Source: Alphaproteobacteria bacterium UBA2903 (lineage in GTDB: Bacteria > Pseudomonadota > Alphaproteobacteria > CAAGCB01 > CAG-977). Taken from it: a DNA stretch of 54,905 nt. A model generated the notes under the pieces. That model saw nothing but the letters and a program-made list of their open reading frames with translations. It made no database searches and was not told the origin of the DNA. Where the stretch lies: contig DEDN01000001.1 of the NCBI GenBank assembly GCA_002349565.1, positions 1-54,905 on the forward strand, given 5' to 3'. The position numbers and the translations under genes were made by a program. How positions within the stretch are numbered: the first letter of the stretch is position 1; each line of letters starts with the position of its first letter. Shown here one piece after another: positions 8,808 to 16,947 of this stretch.

Positions 8808-9464
8808 TTAAAGTTCTTTTTGACGAAAAGCCGCCAGCCGTTTGATTTCAGCAACCAGATTTTCCGCCGCGCCCCCCGCCGTCAAAGCGGCATGGACGCA
8901 AATCCCCGCACCGACAGCCTGCGCCATTTCGTCCGCCGTCAGCACGGTATAAACGGGAACGTCGCCGCACAAGCGTTTTATTTTCGCGCACCCGTCAATT
9001 GAACCGTCGGATGCCTGCAGCACATACGCCGCGCGTCCTTTTGTCAAAGCCGCCTCGACTTTTTCAAAGCCCGTAATGACCTGTCCCGCTTTGCGCGCAA
9101 ATCCCAGCAAGCTTTGAATCCGCTTGACAAACAAGGCGTCGATACGGTCGGTCAAGTCGTCCGCACAGCTCACTTTAGCGCGAGCCGCCTTTCTAAACAA
9201 GCCCTTTGTCACCGCGGTTTGCACGGCGTCCCTGTCGGCGGTTATCCATATGCCGCGACCGGGCAGCTTGTTCGCCAAATCGGGGCAAATTTCCCTGTCG
9301 GGGGAAACGCCGAACCGAATCAGCTTTTCCACAGGCAAAACCTCGCCCGAAACGATGCATTTGCGCACCGTTTCGGGATTGGCTTTGCGTTCGACACTGC
9401 CGCGGGGTTTCCCGTGCCAGAGCCGTTTGGGTTGTTTCTTAGGCTTTTTCGCCGTCGTTTTCAA
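8808..9464 (-). CDS. YlxR (DUF448) / L7Ae-like fused RNA-binding protein
   Basis: A 218-residue two-domain protein of the nusA-infB operon. The first domain (about 28-105) is YlxR/DUF448, with RKCIVSGE and the PGRGIWI motif. The second (about 110-205) is an L7Ae/YlxQ-like RNA-binding fold (LLGFARKAGQVITGFEKV). The fusion is common in alphaproteobacteria, whereas Gram-positive bacteria keep ylxR and ylxQ separate. No ATG or GTG lies before the YlxR domain. The start therefore appears to be a TTG at 9464, 26 bp inside nusA, consistent with low, coupled translation. Confidence 0.87.
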   Translation of the reverse strand: MKTTAKKPKKQPKRLWHGKPRGSVERKANPETVRKCIVSGEVLPVEKLIRFGVSPDREICPDLANKLPGRGIWITADRDAVQTAVTKGLFRKAARAKVSCADDLTDRIDALFVKRIQSLLGFARKAGQVITGFEKVEAALTKGRAAYVLQASDGSIDGCAKIKRLCGDVPVYTVLTADEMAQAVGAGICVHAALTAGGAAENLVAEIKRLAAFRQKEL

Positions 9465-10968
9465 ACCAATGCTCCCGTGCTTTCATAATCAAAGCTTCGG
9501 CATCATGGGCGGTCATCGCGTTTTCACCGACGATTTCCAACACTTCGTCGGTCGCCAAATCGGCGAAATCGTCCAGTGTTTTGACACCTTTTTCAGCCAG
9601 TTTGACAATCATTTCCTGCGTCAAACCTTCCAACCCCATCAAGCTGTCGTCAACGCCCAATTCTTTGCTGCGAACGGCAAATTCGGCGTTGCGTTTTTCG
9701 ATGTAAGCTTGGGCGCGGTTCTGCAGCTCGGTCGCCAAATCTTCGTCGAACCCTTCGATGGAAGCGATTTCTTCCATCGGAACGACGGCGATTTCGTCAA
9801 CCGAATTGAAACCTTCGGCGACCAGCAGGTGCGCGATAACGTCGTCAACGTCCAAAGCGTCAATAAACGCCTGCGTGCGGACTTTGACTTCGCTCTGACG
9901 GCGTTCGGATTCTTCGGCTTCGGTCAGGATGTCGACGTACCAACCCGTCAGCTGCGACGCCAAACGGACGTTTTGACCGCGTCCGCCGATGGCAAGCGAT
10001 TTCTGATCGTCGGGAACGACGACTTCCATGCGGTGGTCTTCTTCGTCCAGCACGACCTTGACGACTTCGGCGGGCGCCAAAGCGTTCACGATAAAGGTCG
10101 CGGGATCGGACGACCACTGAATGATGTCGATTTTTTCGCCCTGCAGTTCGTTGACGACCGCCTGAACGCGCACGCCGCGCATACCGACGCAGGCGCCGAC
10201 GGGGTCAATCGACGAATCCGTCGCCGTCACCGCCATTTTCGCGCGCGAACCGGGGTCGCGGGCAACGGCTTTGATTTCAATCACGCCGTCGTAAATTTCG
10301 GGAACTTCCTGCGCGAACAGTTTCGCCAAAAACTGCGGATGCGTGCGGGACAAAAAGATTTGAGGTCCGCGGGTTTCCAAACGCACGTCCATAATGTAAG
10401 CGCGGATGCGGTCGCCCGTGCGGAACGTTTCGCGGCGAATCATTTCGTCCCAGCGCAAAACGGCTTCGGCGCGTCCGATATCGACGATTACGCTGCCCGA
10501 TTCGACACGTTTGACAATGCCGTTGATGATTTCGCCGACGCGGTCTTTGTATTCATTGTACTGACGGATGCGTTCGGCGTCGCGAATTTTCTGTCCGATG
10601 ACCTGTTTCGCCGTCTGCGCGGCAATGCGACCGAAGTCAATGGAAGGCAGCTGATCGACAATGAAATCGCCGACATTGAGCTTGGCGTCTTTTTTCTTGG
10701 CTTCGCCGACACGGATTTGAGCCGCTTCGTTTTCGATTTCAGCGTCGTCCGCAACGACTTCAATAAAGCGGTACAGGCGAATTTCGCCCGTTTTGTGGTC
10801 AATCTGCGCGCGAATGTCGTGTTCCGCGCCGTATTTCGAACGACCCGCCTTTTGAATCGCCAATTCCATAGCCGTTAAGACTTCGTCTTTTTCAATGCCC
10901 TTGTCGCGGGCGACCGCATCGGCGACCTGCAACAGTTCGGGACGCGGTAAAGCTGCCGTATTTTCCAT
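9439..10968 (-). CDS. nusA: Transcription factor NusA
   Basis: NusA binds RNA polymerase and nascent RNA, and controls pausing, termination and antitermination. The 509-residue protein has the N-terminal RNAP-binding domain, an S1 domain (about 130-200), two KH domains (about 230-345, including CVGMRGVRVQAVVNEL) and two C-terminal acidic helix-hairpin-helix repeats, the last containing EMIVKLAEKGVKTLDDFADL. The ATG at 10968 is chosen because GAGGAAAAATCA precedes it with good spacing; a start 24 bp upstream would overlap rimP. It is co-transcribed with rimP upstream and ylxR/infB downstream. Confidence 0.96.
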   Translation of the reverse strand: MENTAALPRPELLQVADAVARDKGIEKDEVLTAMELAIQKAGRSKYGAEHDIRAQIDHKTGEIRLYRFIEVVADDAEIENEAAQIRVGEAKKKDAKLNVGDFIVDQLPSIDFGRIAAQTAKQVIGQKIRDAERIRQYNEYKDRVGEIINGIVKRVESGSVIVDIGRAEAVLRWDEMIRRETFRTGDRIRAYIMDVRLETRGPQIFLSRTHPQFLAKLFAQEVPEIYDGVIEIKAVARDPGSRAKMAVTATDSSIDPVGACVGMRGVRVQAVVNELQGEKIDIIQWSSDPATFIVNALAPAEVVKVVLDEEDHRMEVVVPDDQKSLAIGGRGQNVRLASQLTGWYVDILTEAEESERRQSEVKVRTQAFIDALDVDDVIAHLLVAEGFNSVDEIAVVPMEEIASIEGFDEDLATELQNRAQAYIEKRNAEFAVRSKELGVDDSLMGLEGLTQEMIVKLAEKGVKTLDDFADLATDEVLEIVGENAMTAHDAEALIMKAREHWFENDGEKA

Positions 10969-10978
10969 TGATTTTTCC

Positions 10979-11482
10979 TCAGTTGTCCTCATTAGTCTGT
11001 GAAGCTTCGCTTGCCGCGATCAATTCGTCCGTCAGCACCAATTTGGCTTTGGCGACATCGGCGAACGGAATCGACACGGGCGCGCCGTCGAATTCAACCA
11101 GAACGTTTTCGCCCTCGGTTCCCAGCAGTTTACCTTGAAAACGCTTGCGCCCGTTAATCGGAGCGGACGATTCGACTTTGGCTTCAAACCCTTTGAACCG
11201 ATTGTAATCGTCCAATTTCACCAAAGGTCTGTCAATTCCGGGGGAACTGACTTCCAGCGTGTAATTGCTTTCAATCGGATCTTTTTCATCCAGCACGGGG
11301 GACAGCGCGCGACTGACGGCTGCGCAATCATCGACGGTCAAAGGCGTTCTGTCCTTGCGTTCAATCATGATTTGCAAGCTTTTGCGCCGTTCGCCGCCCG
11401 ACAACAGCACACGCACGACATCATAGCCCAGTTCATCGCACACGGGCGTAATCAAATCGTTCAACGTTTCGTATAAAGCCAT
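10979..11482 (-). CDS. rimP: Ribosome maturation factor RimP
   Basis: RimP helps assemble the 30S subunit before RbfA acts. The 167-residue protein has the two-domain form: an N-terminal alpha/beta domain with VCDELGYDVVRV, the conserved VDDCAAVSRALSPVLDE and NYTLEVSSPGIDRPL, then an SH3-like C-terminal domain. The ATG at 11482 follows GGGAAACAGCCG. A longer in-frame reading starting at a TTG at 11560 would translate the leader hairpin and is rejected. It is the first gene of the rimP-nusA part of the operon. Confidence 0.92.
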   Translation of the reverse strand: MALYETLNDLITPVCDELGYDVVRVLLSGGERRKSLQIMIERKDRTPLTVDDCAAVSRALSPVLDEKDPIESNYTLEVSSPGIDRPLVKLDDYNRFKGFEAKVESSAPINGRKRFQGKLLGTEGENVLVEFDGAPVSIPFADVAKAKLVLTDELIAASEASQTNEDN

Positions 11483-11503
11483 CGGCTGTTTCCCTTTTCG
11501 TAC

Positions 11504-11527
11504 AAAAAAAGCGGGCTCTTTGAGCCC
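11504..11527 (-). terminator. Hairpin with U-tract in the rimP leader
   Basis: Read on the minus strand, GGGCTC-AAA-GAGCCC is followed after two bases by seven T. This is a textbook intrinsic terminator, 61 bp after the STAS gene stop and about 20 bp before rimP. It may end the metK-trmB-STAS transcript or act as an attenuator in the rimP-nusA leader. Confidence 0.75.
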
Positions 11528-11530
11528 ACC

Positions 11531-11560
11531 CTCATAAAAACTACAAGAATGTATTGTCAA
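11531..11560 (-). promoter_or_regulatory. Candidate promoter before rimP
   Basis: On the minus strand a perfect TTGACA (11560-11555) is followed, 18 bases on, by TATGAG (11536-11531). It points at rimP. The predicted RNA start would fall right at the terminator-like hairpin at 11504-11527. Confidence 0.4.
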
Positions 11561-11587
11561 TACGGATAGCAGACTTTTCCGCCGTTT

Positions 11588-11899
11588 TCAAGCCCTTTGT
11601 TGGAAAAAATAAAATTTTTCAAAGCCGCAGGCTTTCAACTGTTTTGCAAGCGAATCCGACGCGCCGCGGATGACGCGGGACAAATCGCGTTTTGCCGCTT
11701 CCTGACATGCCAAGAGCAGCATGCCCATCGCCGCCGTGTCCATGCGCGGGCATTGCGCCAGATTGAACACTACCTGCGATTCGGATTGACGGCGCACCTG
11801 CAAAAAAACATCAAAAAAGACTTCTTCGTCCTTTGCCGTAAAAGGACCGAAAACAACAAACTCGCGTTCCCGCGCGTTCGATTTGACTTTGACCCGCAC
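11588..11899 (-). CDS. STAS-domain protein
   Basis: A 103-residue single-domain protein resembling the STAS fold of anti-sigma-factor antagonists and sulfate-transporter tails. It shows an N-terminal beta strand pair (REFVVFGPFTAKDEEVFF), VVFNLAQCPRMDTAAMGMLLLA and a final CGFEKFYF strand. In SpoIIAA-type antagonists the loop before the second helix carries a phosphorylatable Ser (D-S-S/T-G). Here it reads MDTAAMGM, so Ser phosphorylation is not obvious. The start is a GTG, 2 bp after the trmB stop. No cognate kinase or anti-sigma gene is adjacent, so its partner is unknown. Confidence 0.68.
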   Translation of the reverse strand: MRVKVKSNAREREFVVFGPFTAKDEEVFFDVFLQVRRQSESQVVFNLAQCPRMDTAAMGMLLLACQEAAKRDLSRVIRGASDSLAKQLKACGFEKFYFFQQRA

Positions 11900-11901
11900 G
11901 G

Positions 11902-12642
11902 TTATTTTTTCCTGAATACCAGATAAACGGGCTTTTTGCCTTTGTCCAAAGCCTTTAACTCATAACGCGTATTGACCCAATCGGCGGGCGGTTTGCGCCA
12001 ATCGTCCGCACATTCCGCCGTCCATTCGAAATCGGGCGAATCCATCAAATGCTGCAAAGCCCAGCGAATATACGTCATATCGTCGCTGGCGATTCTCAGT
12101 TCCCCGCCTTTTTCCAGCAAGCGCGCCAAAACGGGCAGATTCTTGGGACCGATAAAGCGGCGGTCGCGGTGTTTGCGCTTCGGCCACGGATCGGGGAACA
12201 GGACGTAAATACGCTGAAACCCGCCGTCCGCAAAGTGTTCGAACAAGTCGCGCACGTCGTTGTCGTACACGCGCACATTATCAACGCGCCCGTCCGCCAA
12301 TCCGACGTTTTCATCCACGTCGCCGCGGCGTTCCTTGCCCGTCAAATGCGTCAAAAGCGACGTTATGCCGTTCAAAAACACTTCCGCGCCGATAAAGCCC
12401 GTATCGGGATGGCGGCGGGATTGTTCGGCAAGGTGTTCGCCGCCGCCGAATCCGACCTCCAGCCACGCGTGCGCGACGGGGAACGGAAACAGAGTCTTCG
12501 GGTCAACCTTTTCGCCGTCGCCAAAAGCGCGCAGCCGTACTTTCGGCAAGAACGAATCCAGTAAAACAATGCGGGATTCCTTTAATTTCTTGCCCTTGCG
12601 GCGACCGTAAAAGCGATGTTCCTTAAACCCTGTTTCCGTCAT
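11902..12642 (-). CDS. trmB: tRNA (guanine-N7)-methyltransferase TrmB
   Basis: TrmB uses S-adenosylmethionine to methylate G46 in the variable loop of tRNAs. The 246-residue protein has the class I SAM-binding motif WLEVGFGGGEHLAEQ (about residue 80), the family signature LFPDPWPKRKHRDRRF (about 150) and a C-terminal TRYELKAL, where T-x-Y-E is conserved. The ATG follows an AAGAGGTG ribosome site 10 bp after the metK stop, so the SAM-producing and SAM-using enzymes are co-transcribed. Confidence 0.95.
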   Translation of the reverse strand: MTETGFKEHRFYGRRKGKKLKESRIVLLDSFLPKVRLRAFGDGEKVDPKTLFPFPVAHAWLEVGFGGGEHLAEQSRRHPDTGFIGAEVFLNGITSLLTHLTGKERRGDVDENVGLADGRVDNVRVYDNDVRDLFEHFADGGFQRIYVLFPDPWPKRKHRDRRFIGPKNLPVLARLLEKGGELRIASDDMTYIRWALQHLMDSPDFEWTAECADDWRKPPADWVNTRYELKALDKGKKPVYLVFRKK

Positions 12643-12652
12643 AAGTCACCTC

Positions 12653-13822
12653 TTAAAATTCACGGCGCAGAATGTCCGCCAAGTCCGTCTTTTCCCACGG
12701 GAAAGCCCCTTCGACATCGGGCGTGCGTCCGAAATGACCGTAGCGCGACGTCGGCAGATAAATCGGACGATTCAGCTTCAGATGAGTGCGAATGCCGCGC
12801 GGGCTTAAATCCATGACTTCGGACAGCAGTTTTTCCAGCTTTTCCTCGTCCACTTTGCAAGTGCCGTACGTTTCCAGATACACCGCCAAAGGCTTTGCGA
12901 CACCGATGGCGTAAGCAACCTGAATCATCGCTTTGTCCGCCAATCCCGCCGCAACGACGTTTTTCGCCAGATAACGCGTCGCATACGCCGCGGAACGGTC
13001 GACTTTCGTCGGGTCTTTGCCCGAAAAAGCGCCGCCGCCGTGCGCCACCGCGCCGCCGTAGGTGTCGACGATGATTTTGCGCCCCGTCAATCCCGTGTCG
13101 CCGTCGGGACCGCCCGTGACAAAACGCCCCGTCGGATTGACATAGAATTTTTTGTCGTCGACCATCCAGCCGTTCGGCAACAGCCCGTTGACCACGCCGC
13201 GCACCGTTTCGCGGATTTCGTCGTAAGGAACGTCTTCGGTGTGCTGAGTCGAAACGACAACCGAATCGACGCCGACGGGAATTCCGTTTTCATAAATTAA
13301 AGTTACTTGGCTTTTCGCGTCGGGACGCAGCCATTTGACTTCGCCCGAATGACGCAAGCGCGCCAATTCTTTCAAAATGCCGTGCGACAGATGTAAAGTC
13401 GCGGGAGAATACTCCGTCCCCGCCAGTTCGTTGGTCGCATAGCCGAAAATAATGCCTTGGTCGCCCGCGCCTTCCTCTTTGTTTTCGGTTTCGTCAACAC
13501 CGCGCGCAATATCGGACGACTGTTTGTGCAGGTAATTTTGAATGTCGACGGTCTGCCAGTCAAAGCCTTTTTGTTCGTAGCCGATGTCCTTGATGCATTT
13601 GCGAATGGCATCCTCCATCATGCGTTTGTCGACGGTTTCGGGCAAACGGGCTTCGCCGCAAATGATGACGCGGTCGGTGGTCGCCATGGTTTCGACGGCG
13701 GAACGCGCCTGCGGATCGTGCGTCAAAAACAGGTCAAGCAACGTGTCCGAAATGCTGTCGCACACCTTGTCGGGGTGACCTTCGGATACGGATTCGCTGG
13801 TAAACAGGTAATTTTTCCTCAT
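12653..13822 (-). CDS. metK: S-adenosylmethionine synthetase
   Basis: MetK makes S-adenosylmethionine from methionine and ATP. The 389-residue protein has the three-domain family length. It carries FTSESVSEGHPDK at the N-terminus, the GAGDQGIIFGYA signature and the glycine-rich GGGAFSGKDPTKVDRSAAY phosphate loop. The ATG at 13822 is chosen because GAGGAG lies 7-8 bases upstream and the family begins here. It follows the XRE regulator gene in the same direction. The 95-bp gap contains a strong terminator and a competing hairpin. Confidence 0.97.
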   Translation of the reverse strand: MRKNYLFTSESVSEGHPDKVCDSISDTLLDLFLTHDPQARSAVETMATTDRVIICGEARLPETVDKRMMEDAIRKCIKDIGYEQKGFDWQTVDIQNYLHKQSSDIARGVDETENKEEGAGDQGIIFGYATNELAGTEYSPATLHLSHGILKELARLRHSGEVKWLRPDAKSQVTLIYENGIPVGVDSVVVSTQHTEDVPYDEIRETVRGVVNGLLPNGWMVDDKKFYVNPTGRFVTGGPDGDTGLTGRKIIVDTYGGAVAHGGGAFSGKDPTKVDRSAAYATRYLAKNVVAAGLADKAMIQVAYAIGVAKPLAVYLETYGTCKVDEEKLEKLLSEVMDLSPRGIRTHLKLNRPIYLPTSRYGHFGRTPDVEGAFPWEKTDLADILRREF

Positions 13823-13863
13823 AAATGTACTCCTCATGTCCAAACGATGTATGAAGCGGGCAT

Positions 13864-13903
13864 AAAAAAACGCCCGCCTTGTTTATAAAGCAAAGCGGAC
13901 GTT
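13864..13903 (-). terminator. Strong terminator between the XRE gene and metK
   Basis: On the minus strand a 13-bp stem (13903-13891 with 13881-13869, including two G-U pairs) and a 9-base loop are followed by seven T. It should end the XRE transcript. A second hairpin (13872-13877 with 13856-13861) shares bases with its 3' arm, so the two cannot form together. This leaves room for attenuation of metK. Confidence 0.85.
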
Positions 13904-13916
13904 TTGAAAATGATTT

Positions 13917-14432
13917 TTATTCTTCTTCGGGGAAGGATTCGTCCTCGTCTTCGACATCCGTTCCGAAGTGCGCCAAAGCCCGCATCAATTCAAAGACTTT
14001 GCGCGCGGCGCGGCGGTCGGTGATGCTGTAGTACGCACGCACCAGTTCCAGCGTTTCGCGCTTGTTCATCGGGTCGTAGGGGAAGGGAATCGTTTCTTCC
14101 GCCAAAACGGCGTTGCCCGCCAGCATGCGCGGAGAATGTTCGGCGACCTGTTCGTCCATTTGGTCGAAGAAATAGCCGATAGGCACTTCCAGCACTTTGC
14201 TGATGTCGAACAAGCGGCTGGCGCCGATGCGGTTCATTCCGCGTTCGTATTTCTGTACCTGCTGAAAAGTCAGCCCAATCGCTTCGCCCAGTTTTTCCTG
14301 ACTCATCCCCAACAGGGTGCGGCGCATTTTGACGCGCGCGCCGACATGAACGTCAATCGGGTTGGGCGAACCGTCCGCCGTTCTGCCGCGGGAAGTTCCG
14401 CGACCACGCATATTTCTTTTGTGTCCAGCCAT
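13917..14432 (-). CDS. XRE-family transcriptional regulator
   Basis: A 171-residue helix-turn-helix protein of a type well conserved in alphaproteobacteria near metK. After a basic Arg/Gly-rich N-terminus comes PNPIDVHVGARVKMRR, then the HTH with MSQEKLGEAIGLTFQQVQKY and NRIGASRLFDISKVL (about 30-85). An acidic C-terminal half ends in an E/D-rich tail. The ATG at 14432 is preferred over 14441, because an AAAGGA site lies at proper distance only from the former. DNA targets are unknown. Related proteins have been linked to envelope and exopolysaccharide or motility control, but that is inference here. Confidence 0.88.
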   Translation of the reverse strand: MAGHKRNMRGRGTSRGRTADGSPNPIDVHVGARVKMRRTLLGMSQEKLGEAIGLTFQQVQKYERGMNRIGASRLFDISKVLEVPIGYFFDQMDEQVAEHSPRMLAGNAVLAEETIPFPYDPMNKRETLELVRAYYSITDRRAARKVFELMRALAHFGTDVEDEDESFPEEE

Positions 14433-14582
14433 CGTTTTCATCCTTTTGCAATTTAAAGTTTAAATACTACCGTTAATATAAGAAGCCTTTTCGGTTTTAG
14501 CAAGGTTTAATTCAATCCTCTTTCATTGAAAAGATGAATTTTTGTTTTGCGGTTTTCCGCCAAGCGGTTTATTTTCTTTGTT

Positions 14583-16829
14583 ATGAAAGCGATAGACCTT
14601 TTTTTGGCAAAAATTTTTTTGTTTGCGTTTTCCTATCCGAAAACGCTGGCTTTCGTTTGTTTTGCGGGGTTTACCGTCTTTGCCGCCGCCGTTTTCGGAT
14701 TTTGCAAAGCGTTGAAACGCGAATCGGCGGCAAAAAACGATGCCTTACTGTGTCGGGAAGCGTTGGAAACGCAATCGGACGGATTTTATCTGTGGCGATA
14801 CGATTCGGTCGGTTTTTTGGAAAGCGCCGCGTGTTCGCGGCGGCTTGCCGTTTTGCTGAACCTGACGGACGGCACGGCGGCGGCGTTCGAATCCGTGTTG
14901 GAAAGGCTGACCCCCGACGGCGCGGAGCAGCTGACGGACGCTTTGACGCGGATGCGCGCGGACAACACTCCTTTCACTTTGGAACTGACGGACGGCAGGC
15001 GGACTTTTCTGGCATCGGGCAAACGACAGCTAACCGAACGGCAAACGGGGCTGCTGGATATTCTGTGGGTGCGCGACATTACGGATGAACAAACGCGGCT
15101 GACCGAACTGTCGGCGCGGGAAACGACCCTGCAAAACCGCAAAAAACTGTTGGAATCCGCTTTCAACGCCCTGCCGTTTCCCGTTTGGCTGCGCAACGCC
15201 GATCTGAGGATAAAATCCTGCAATGCCGCCTATGCCGAAGCTTTGCATGCCGAAACGTCCGATGACGCCGTTGCGAAAGGCGGGGAACTGGTTTACGAAA
15301 AATCGCCGCGCGACGCGCGTGTTCTGGCGGCGTCCGCCCGTGCCGCGGGCAAAGAACGCAAAGCCCGCGAATATGTCGTTATGGACGGAAAACGCCGCCG
15401 CGTCGAAGTGTCCGAAGTCCCCTTGCCCGATCAGGGAACAATCGGCTTTGTCCGCGACATCACGGCGGAACAGGAATTGCAGGACAGTCTGGACGCCAAC
15501 ATCGCCGCGCACAACGGGGTTTTGGAACACTTAAAGACCGCCATCGCCGTGTTCGACGCGGAAACGCGACTGCGTTTTTACAACACCTCCTTTCTGAATC
15601 TGTGGGATTTGGAGGAAGAATGGCTGGACGGGGCACCGACTTATTCGCATTTTTTGGATACGCTGCGCGATAAGAGGCGGCTGCCCGAAAACCGCGATTT
15701 TGCGGCGTACAAAAAACGCGAATTGAAAAATTTTTCGTCGCTGGTGTCCGAAACGGTCGAAAACATCCATCTGCCGTCGGGACTGACGCTGTGCCGCACA
15801 ATCATCCCGCATCCGCAGGGCGGACTGCTGATCACCTATGAAGACGTCACGGGACATTTGACTATGGAACGGTCGGTCACGGTTTTGAACGAAACGCAGG
15901 AAACCGTGTTCAACCATTTGCGCGAAGCCGTCCTTTTATTCGGGCGCGACGGACGGCTGAAAGCCGCGAACAACGCTTATAAAACGCTGTGGAACTTAAA
16001 GGAAACGGGGGCTTTGACCGTATCGGAAATCATCGAGAGGCAAATGGCGTTTTTTGAAACGGACAAAAACCGCGATGCTTTGAAAGAACAGCTGACAGGC
16101 GTTATTTCGGCGCATTCGGGCGAAGTTTTCCAAATTCTGCGCCCCGACGGCAAAGTGCTGGAATTTTCGGCATACAGCGTCCCCGGCGGCGGCGTGTTCG
16201 TGTCTTATGCCGATACGACCGCCGAAGAAAAAAACGCCGCTTCCGCCGCGGAAAAAGACAAAATGCTCATCCGTTTCAAACAAGCCGCCGCCCGCACCGA
16301 CCGTTTGCGCGAAACGTTTTTGAACAGACTGCGGGGTGAAATTTTGGCGGCGGACGCGTCCGAATCGCGGTTTTTGCTGGATCAAACGGCGGATCTGGCG
16401 CTGATTGAAAGCGGTTCCGCCGTATTGGAGCTGGACAGCGTAGATTTTGCCGCCGTTTTGATGGGATTGATAAAAACAACCGTGGAACAGGCGCGGCAAA
16501 AAAATATCGCCTTGCAACTTGACCCGCTGCCCGAATTGCCGCAAATCATCGCGGACAAGCGGCGTTTGAAACAGGCGCTGTTCGCCCTGCTCGGTTTCGC
16601 CGTGTCCGAATCCAAAGAGCAGTCCGCCGTCGTTTTGACCGTCAAAGCCGAAAAACGGCGCAAAGTCTTGAATCTGACAATCGCTTACGTCCCCAAAGAC
16701 GCCGACGCTTTTTCGAATCGTTTCGAAACGCTGTTCGCCCGAAACCTGATAGAAATGCACGGCGGAACGGTTCAACAAACCCCACAATCGGACGGGGCTG
16801 TTATGGATATTCGGCTTCCAGTTAAATAA
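14583..16829 (+). CDS. DivL-like PAS-domain histidine-kinase-like protein (pseudokinase)
   Basis: A 748-residue membrane protein: an N-terminal hydrophobic segment (about 10-45), several PAS-like regions (roughly 55-160, 180-300, 310-420, 430-550) and a kinase-like C-terminal half. Where a sensor kinase would have SHELRTPL, this protein reads FLNRLRGEILAADA (around residue 580), so the phospho-acceptor His is absent. The N-box Asn and the G1/G2 glycine boxes are also missing (LKQALFALLGFAVSES; FETLFARNLIEMHGGTV). In Caulobacter the related DivL has Tyr in place of His and acts as a signalling scaffold for CckA. The gene lies upstream of a tsaE-amgK-murU-addBA run, as divL does in related genomes. 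The ATG at 14583 is preferred to a TTG at 14547; neither has a good ribosome site. Confidence 0.7.
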   Translation: MKAIDLFLAKIFLFAFSYPKTLAFVCFAGFTVFAAAVFGFCKALKRESAAKNDALLCREALETQSDGFYLWRYDSVGFLESAACSRRLAVLLNLTDGTAAAFESVLERLTPDGAEQLTDALTRMRADNTPFTLELTDGRRTFLASGKRQLTERQTGLLDILWVRDITDEQTRLTELSARETTLQNRKKLLESAFNALPFPVWLRNADLRIKSCNAAYAEALHAETSDDAVAKGGELVYEKSPRDARVLAASARAAGKERKAREYVVMDGKRRRVEVSEVPLPDQGTIGFVRDITAEQELQDSLDANIAAHNGVLEHLKTAIAVFDAETRLRFYNTSFLNLWDLEEEWLDGAPTYSHFLDTLRDKRRLPENRDFAAYKKRELKNFSSLVSETVENIHLPSGLTLCRTIIPHPQGGLLITYEDVTGHLTMERSVTVLNETQETVFNHLREAVLLFGRDGRLKAANNAYKTLWNLKETGALTVSEIIERQMAFFETDKNRDALKEQLTGVISAHSGEVFQILRPDGKVLEFSAYSVPGGGVFVSYADTTAEEKNAASAAEKDKMLIRFKQAAARTDRLRETFLNRLRGEILAADASESRFLLDQTADLALIESGSAVLELDSVDFAAVLMGLIKTTVEQARQKNIALQLDPLPELPQIIADKRRLKQALFALLGFAVSESKEQSAVVLTVKAEKRRKVLNLTIAYVPKDADAFSNRFETLFARNLIEMHGGTVQQTPQSDGAVMDIRLPVK

Positions 16830-16947
16830 CATATTGAAAAACAACAATTATTTTTTTCAGAACTTTTTGTCGAAACCTCTTTCCTTTCCTTTTTGTTTTG
16901 TGTATACTGATTTGTAACAAAACATTCTTTTTTTACGGACGAATCCC

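Noticed and set aside
9124..10878. A 584-codon open frame opposite nusA and ylxR
   Set aside because: It is a shadow of two well-supported genes, crosses their boundary and has no domain.
11483..11560. N-terminal extension of RimP from a TTG at 11560
   Set aside because: The extension would translate the leader hairpin, has no family match, and a good ATG with ribosome site exists at 11482.
13823..13916. SAM riboswitch before metK
   Set aside because: Only a terminator and a competing hairpin are visible; I could not recognise a SAM-I, SAM-II or SAM/SAH core.
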